NCBI GenBank assembly: GCA_003314535.1
Contig: POSG01000002.1
Span: forward strand, 414,725-478,724
Length of the DNA: 64,000 bases
Source: Geobacter sp.
Lineage (GTDB): Bacteria; Desulfobacterota; Desulfuromonadia; Geobacterales; Geobacteraceae
Direction: 5' to 3'
Shown here: positions 60,198 to 64,000 of the stretch, one piece after another
Position numbering within the stretch: the first letter of the stretch is position 1
Layout of the letters: every line of letters starts with the position of its first letter
The notes under the pieces: generated by a model
What the model was told of the DNA's origin: nothing
Databases searched by the model: none
The model's input: the letters and a program-made list of their open reading frames with translations, nothing else
Translations under genes and position numbers: made by a program

Positions 60198-61385
60198 ATG
60201 CTCAGAAAGGAGGACTACATGAGTATTCAATCACAAATTGCGAAGGGTGTCTACCAGAAGGACATAGCAAGGCAATTGGGAGTACACCCGAAGACGGTAA
60301 GGCGCGCGGTTGTCAGAGGAGGAGCCCCAAGCGGCAAGCGGCCGAATGCCAGGAAGAGCAAACTCGACCCATTCAAACCTTTGATCGACGAGCTGCTTCG
60401 GCAGGAAGTATGGAATGCAGTGGTGGTACTCCGGGAGCTACAGGCAAAGGGCTACCAGGGCGAAGTTACACTGGTTCGGGATTATATAAGACCGAAGCGG
60501 CCCCTGCGGGAGAATCAGGCTACCGTACGCTTCGAAACCGAGCCGGGCCAACAGATGCAGAACGATTGGGGAGAGGTGGTAACCGTCGTTGGCGGCGAGA
60601 CGAGAAAGGTTCACTTCAGCGTCAATACGCTCGGTTTTTCACGGCGATTCCATTTCTGGGGGACCGACCGCTGCGATGCCGAGCACACGTACGAGGGAAT
60701 AATCCTCGCTTTGGAGCATTTTGGCGGCGTGACGGCGGAAGTCCTAGTTGATAACCAGAAGAGCACCGTCATCAAGCATCGGATCGGCGAGAAGGTACAG
60801 TTCAACGAACGATTCCTCGACATGGCCGAGTGTTACGGCTTTGTTCCCCGGGCTTGCCGTCCCAACCGGGCACGGACCAAGGGGAAAGACGAGCGGATGG
60901 TGGGCTACGTGAAGCACCACTTCTTCGTCCGCTACCGGGAGTTCGATAGCATGGAGCACCTGAACCAACTGGCCCGGCAATGGCTGGAAGAAGAGGCTGA
61001 TCGGAGATTTCACGGGACTGTGAAAGAGGTAGTTCAGGAGCGCTTTGCCCGGGAGGCGCCAACTCTTGGCCCCCTGCCGTCAGTCCGCTTCGACACCTCG
61101 TACCACGAACAGCGCCTGGTTCACTGGGATGGTTACATCGAGGTGCGCGGAAATCGCTACAGTGTCCCCGCCAACTTGTGTGGGACCCCTGTCGGAATCC
61201 GGCTGAGCCTTGACGGTTGCATCAAGGTCTATAGTGACGGCATTCTTGTTACGGAACACCGGCTCCGTTCTCCCCGTGAAGGATGGGTTACTGTTGCCGA
61301 CCATCACCGTGAGCTCTGGCAGAATGCCGTCCAGGTGGAACGGCGGGATCTTTCCGTGTATGAGGAGGTGATCCCATGGAACTGA
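60198..61385 (+). CDS. istA: IS21 transposase IstA
   Basis: I start at ATG 60198, where MLRKEDYM matches the usual IS21 N-terminus (395 residues); an upstream frame has no support. A helix-turn-helix (about 20-45, IARQLGVHPKTVRRAV) is followed by a DDE integrase domain: NDWGEVVTVVGGETRKV with the first Asp, VLVDNQKSTVIKHR with the second, and a downstream Glu within the RTKGKDERMV region. A C-terminal beta domain follows. It overlaps istB by ten bases. Confidence 0.95.
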   Translation: MLRKEDYMSIQSQIAKGVYQKDIARQLGVHPKTVRRAVVRGGAPSGKRPNARKSKLDPFKPLIDELLRQEVWNAVVVLRELQAKGYQGEVTLVRDYIRPKRPLRENQATVRFETEPGQQMQNDWGEVVTVVGGETRKVHFSVNTLGFSRRFHFWGTDRCDAEHTYEGIILALEHFGGVTAEVLVDNQKSTVIKHRIGEKVQFNERFLDMAECYGFVPRACRPNRARTKGKDERMVGYVKHHFFVRYREFDSMEHLNQLARQWLEEEADRRFHGTVKEVVQERFAREAPTLGPLPSVRFDTSYHEQRLVHWDGYIEVRGNRYSVPANLCGTPVGIRLSLDGCIKVYSDGILVTEHRLRSPREGWVTVADHHRELWQNAVQVERRDLSVYEEVIPWN

Positions 61386-62164
61386 GCGGACTCCTGGAGA
61401 AAATGCGGATGGATCACCTCCTGCCGCAGCTCGATGCGCTCTGCGAACAGGCGGCAAAGAAGGACCTCAACTACCGAGATTTCCTGCTGGATGCTCTGAC
61501 GACGGAGTGGAACGGACGGCATCTGAAGGGGGTTGAAGCACGTTTACGGCTGGCCCGCTTCCCGTGGGTGAAGACACTGGAGCAGTTCGACTTCTCCTTC
61601 CAGCCGTCCATAGACAAGAAGGTAATCCGTGAGCTGTCTTCCCTTGGGTTTGTGGGAAGGGCTGAGAACATCATCATTCTCGGCCCTCCCGGTGTCGGCA
61701 AGACGCACCTGGCAATCGCCATCGGATTCAAGGCCCTGGAAGCAGGTCACACAGCGCTGTTTCTGACCCTGGAGTCCATGATCACCCGGCTTACCAAGGC
61801 CAGGCTGGAAAACCGGGTGGAAAGGCAGCTGCAGCAGTTTGTGTCGCCAAAAGTTCTGATCATCGACGAGATGGGGTACCTTCCGATGAATCGGGAAGAA
61901 GCCGGCCTGTTCTTCCGCTTGCTGACGCGGCGGTACGAGAAGGCATCCACCATCATCACCTCAAACAAGAGCTTTGTCGACTGGGGTGAGATCTTCAATG
62001 ATCAGGTATTGGCGACAGCGATTCTCGACCGGTTGCTGCATCACTGCACAACGTTGAACATCAAGGGGGAAAGTTACCGGCTGAAGGAAAAGCGCAAGGC
62101 GGGGCTCTTCGGTCCACCTCCAAAAGCTCAAGAAGTCAGGCCTGACGAGGAGGAAGAGGCATAA
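61376..62164 (+). CDS. istB: IS21 helper ATPase IstB
   Basis: The 262-residue AAA+ ATPase has Walker A GPPGVGKTHLA, Walker B VLIIDEMGYLP and an arginine region RRYEKASTIITSNK, typical of DnaC/IstB proteins. It assembles on DNA to choose targets and stimulate IstA. Its start overlaps the istA stop, giving coupled translation. Length and motifs are normal. Confidence 0.96.
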   Translation: MELSGLLEKMRMDHLLPQLDALCEQAAKKDLNYRDFLLDALTTEWNGRHLKGVEARLRLARFPWVKTLEQFDFSFQPSIDKKVIRELSSLGFVGRAENIIILGPPGVGKTHLAIAIGFKALEAGHTALFLTLESMITRLTKARLENRVERQLQQFVSPKVLIIDEMGYLPMNREEAGLFFRLLTRRYEKASTIITSNKSFVDWGEIFNDQVLATAILDRLLHHCTTLNIKGESYRLKEKRKAGLFGPPPKAQEVRPDEEEEA

Positions 62165-62229
62165 CAATACCGTTGTTTAGGGGACAATTTATTTCCCTGA
62201 ATTGGAGACAAAAACTTTCGGCGTTGACA

Positions 62230-62484
62230 ACGGCACATGGATGTCTGGTCGCATGATCGTGCGGACCATCAAGAAAGATTAAAAAGGTTGGAGAGCAAGA
62301 AGGAGCGTCATAAAGCTACCGGTGGCATCTCGGGAAGTTAAGGGAAATCTCCGTTTTCCCCTTGACATTACTTATCATGGATGTTCCCGGATTTCCCGCC
62401 ATTAAATATACGTAGCATTTGGCGTAGATTTATGATAATAAATATATTTAATTATTATTACTTAACTTTATTGAAGGTACTTAT
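62230..62484. other. Intergenic region between the IS and the Hcp gene
   Basis: This stretch has no gene. The first part (to about 62340) may belong to the locus into which the IS inserted. The following stretch is AT-rich, with probable promoter sequences for the Hcp gene but no clear box. Confidence 0.35.
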
Positions 62485-63267
62485 ATGACGCTTCCATACC
62501 ATATTACAATGGAGGGCGAAAAACAGGGGAAGATCGAAGGCACGTGCGAAATTCTCGGACGGGAGAGAAGTATTATCGGCTATTGGTTCATGCACAAAAT
62601 CGAAGCGCCTCACCGCCCGGTTGAAGGGACTATCACCGCTGGAGCCAACCACGGCCCACTCAAGGTAATCATAGAACGCGACGAATGCTCACCCAAACTG
62701 CATCAGGCCCTTTGTACGGGGGAGCGAATGAAATACGTTCAAATCGATTGGTACCATGTCGATAAGTACGGAGATGAATACTTATACCTCACCATGCTCC
62801 TTAAAGATGCCCTCATAGTCAGTATTCACTCTTATACGGCGCCCACTTTTTTGCCAGATACGTCGTACCTTCCGCACATGGAAAAAGTTTCATTTTCTTA
62901 TAAGTATATCAGATGGACATATCACCCCGGCGGTATCGAGGCTGAAGACCCGTATGTAAAGGAGTATGGGAAGAACCCATTGAAAGATATAGGATGTGCT
63001 TTAAGAATAGCCGGCATGATTTCAATGGAAAGCAAGAAAATAGCGATAAAAGACACTATAAAGAATGGCGTAGAGGGTGCTATAGCGGGGTTGCTAACAT
63101 ACTTTGAAGCGCCGTGGTTAGTTAAAAAAGTGTATGACGATTATCAGAAAATCACAAAAGAACATGAAATTAATGAAAATGCAACACATGGATTCTACGA
63201 AAAAGCACGAGACTGTCGCCATAAAATAAGAATGATAAAAGATGAGACATATGGACACAAAAAGTAA
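62485..63267 (+). CDS. hcp: Hcp (type VI secretion tube) protein with C-terminal extension
   Basis: Residues 1 to about 156 match the T6SS tube protein Hcp/TssD: PYHITMEGEKQGKIEG, then SIIGYWFMHKIEAPH, LHQALCTGERMKYVQIDWY, IVSIHSYTAPTFLPD and EKVSFSYKYIRWTYHPGG. About 104 further residues follow (157-260) that standard Hcp (about 160-170 residues) lacks. They include a hydrophobic helix IAGLLTYFEAPWLV and a His/Lys-rich end. Hcp proteins with such tails are known as cargo effectors carried through the tube. No other T6SS gene lies in the window. The ribosome binding site is GAAGG. Confidence 0.85.
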   Translation: MTLPYHITMEGEKQGKIEGTCEILGRERSIIGYWFMHKIEAPHRPVEGTITAGANHGPLKVIIERDECSPKLHQALCTGERMKYVQIDWYHVDKYGDEYLYLTMLLKDALIVSIHSYTAPTFLPDTSYLPHMEKVSFSYKYIRWTYHPGGIEAEDPYVKEYGKNPLKDIGCALRIAGMISMESKKIAIKDTIKNGVEGAIAGLLTYFEAPWLVKKVYDDYQKITKEHEINENATHGFYEKARDCRHKIRMIKDETYGHKK

Positions 63268-63276
63268 GGAGCTAAT

Positions 63277-63873
63277 ATGACTCACTGCACAAAAATTACT
63301 TTAGTCGTAGTAGTTATCCTTCTGTTTTGCTCACCTTGCTTTGCATCGAAAATTAAACTGCATATTTTTGATAGCAATTACTTCACCATCAATCTACCTG
63401 TCGGCATTAGTCAATCCAACAGCAAGAAAGTACCTCATATAGATGACAATGGAACCCTCACATACACTTTTAGGGAATCTAATAAGACGTGGATGAAATC
63501 GATCTTATTGATTGTCATTGTAGGTAAAATCGAAAGTCCGGTACCGAACGATCCTGTTAAGGAGATGGCAAAAACCCTTCAAGCCACTGCCGGGGATGAT
63601 CTTGAATGCCAGGGCATCACAACAGGCTTGGCAGAAACACGAATTTCCGGGCAAAAGGCTTACTATTTTGAGAGAAGAAGTGAGAACTGCGTTGTAACAC
63701 TTGAAAGATACTGGGCGACAATTAACGGCAAACATGCCATTACAATCTATTTAGCTAGACCAGGGAAGTCAGACGACGCAGTTGCCAGAAGCGTTATTAA
63801 CGGGATTGTAACGATTAAGCTGAAACAGCCACATTTGCCCATATCCTTACAAGCAACGTCCCCGCGGCCCTAA
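63277..63873 (+). CDS. Secreted protein, possible immunity partner of the extended Hcp
   Basis: The 198-residue product follows the Hcp gene by nine bases, so the two are cotranscribed. It has a signal peptide (about 1-24, ending in CFA) and a mature beta-rich protein of about 175 residues with two or three Cys. No family is recognised. Effector-immunity pairs of T6SS are typically encoded in this order, and a periplasmic location would fit an effector acting in the periplasm or membrane. The immunity function is inferred only from position and the signal peptide. Confidence 0.6.
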   Translation: MTHCTKITLVVVVILLFCSPCFASKIKLHIFDSNYFTINLPVGISQSNSKKVPHIDDNGTLTYTFRESNKTWMKSILLIVIVGKIESPVPNDPVKEMAKTLQATAGDDLECQGITTGLAETRISGQKAYYFERRSENCVVTLERYWATINGKHAITIYLARPGKSDDAVARSVINGIVTIKLKQPHLPISLQATSPRP

Positions 63874-64000
63874 AATAATACCAATCATGAAGATGTAATA
63901 TGAAGCAAACGGATTCAGTCATGGCCCTGTGGAGCTCAAACAGAATGACGGGGCTAATCCGTTATTGATAAGTTTTGTTTGCCAAGAACGTCCCCTGGAT

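Larger units (their letters stand above)
60089..62229 (+). mobile_element. Complete IS21-family insertion sequence
   Basis: The 2141-bp element has matching ends. Left TGTCATCGCCG and the reverse complement of the right end, TGTCAACGCCG, agree at 10 of 11 positions. An internal repeat CAGGGAAATAAA..GTCCCC occurs at 60119-60138 and inverted at 62180-62199. A 4-bp direct repeat ACGG flanks it (60085-60088 and 62230-62233). It encodes IstA and IstB. All parts are present, so it may be active, and the intact target duplication points to a recent insertion. Confidence 0.92.

Noticed and set aside
60089..62229. Considering the IS21 element part of a larger transposon that carries the Hcp genes
   Set aside because: The element ends and the target duplication enclose only istA and istB; the Hcp genes lie outside.
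1..64000. CRISPR arrays, tRNA and rRNA genes
   Set aside because: No regularly spaced repeats and no cloverleaf or rRNA-like sequence were noticed by eye; a tRNA could still be missed without a dedicated search.

Overview
The window looks like a chromosomal segment from a Geobacter-like member of the Desulfuromonadia (Geobacterales). Four things point there: a very high density of multi-PAS histidine kinases and GGDEF proteins, a GEMM-I riboswitch of the type known in Geobacter, MucR/Ros-type zinc-finger regulators next to rubredoxin and flavodiiron anaerobe genes, and many tiny envelope proteins. The taxon is inferred; no rRNA or tRNA gene was seen.

Layout. 1-9.9 kb: a partial histidine kinase, two tiny proteins, a secreted zincin-like protein with a duplicated module, a second kinase, a nitroreductase, a polyproline secreted protein and a divergent diadenylate-cyclase-like protein. 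10-17.9 kb: an orphan tungstate/molybdate-type binding protein, an aldehyde dehydrogenase relic, a polytopic membrane protein with a 43-residue partner, then a minus-strand cluster of small envelope proteins (Tim44-like protein, His/Asp-rich lipoprotein, tiny zinc ribbon, Arg/His/Trp/Tyr-rich protein) behind a GEMM-I riboswitch, followed by TetR and hotdog thioesterase genes. 18-31 kb: kinase, rubredoxin plus flavodiiron protein, zinc-ribbon operon, broken genes, a GGDEF-EAL protein, a REC-GAF-GGDEF protein and a 1420-residue hybrid kinase. 31-43 kb: DUF1883, a YWTD propeller, a MucR paralogue, a MESH1-like hydrolase, and a run of housekeeping-type genes (accessory topoisomerase, YwbE, methyltransferase, PhnA-like, YheU, ABM, DUF456) bracketed by two relics of an SRAP gene, then a MATE transporter and a small SOS operon (LexA-like repressor, exonuclease, DUF3820). 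43-50 kb: an attenuator-like leader before a broken ABC-F gene, a CvfB-like protein, a DEAD-box helicase, a secreted Ig-like protein, an orphan SagB-type oxidoreductase, a PilZ gene with an in-frame stop, a broken response regulator and a GGDEF protein. 50-64 kb: a multi-PAS kinase, an HDOD protein overlapping a hybrid kinase, the second MucR paralogue, a radical SAM protein, a THEP1 NTPase, a lipoprotein, IS110 debris, a complete IS21-family element with a 4-bp target duplication, and finally an Hcp protein with a C-terminal extension followed by a secreted protein.

How it fits together. The dominant theme is signalling: six histidine kinases, three GGDEF proteins (all with RxxD inhibitory sites and the canonical Asp of c-di-GMP synthases), one PilZ protein, one HDOD protein, a cyclic-dinucleotide riboswitch, a DAC-like protein and a (p)ppGpp-hydrolase-like protein. 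The second theme is decay and duplication. At least nine gene relics are present, and two of them are partial copies of genes that sit elsewhere in the window.

The most promising unusual items are the extended Hcp with its signal-peptide partner (62.5-63.9 kb), the riboswitch-controlled small envelope cluster (13.7-16.4 kb), the DAC-like protein with altered active-site motifs (8.6-9.9 kb) and the candidate leader RNA upstream of the ABC-F relic (43.4-43.6 kb).
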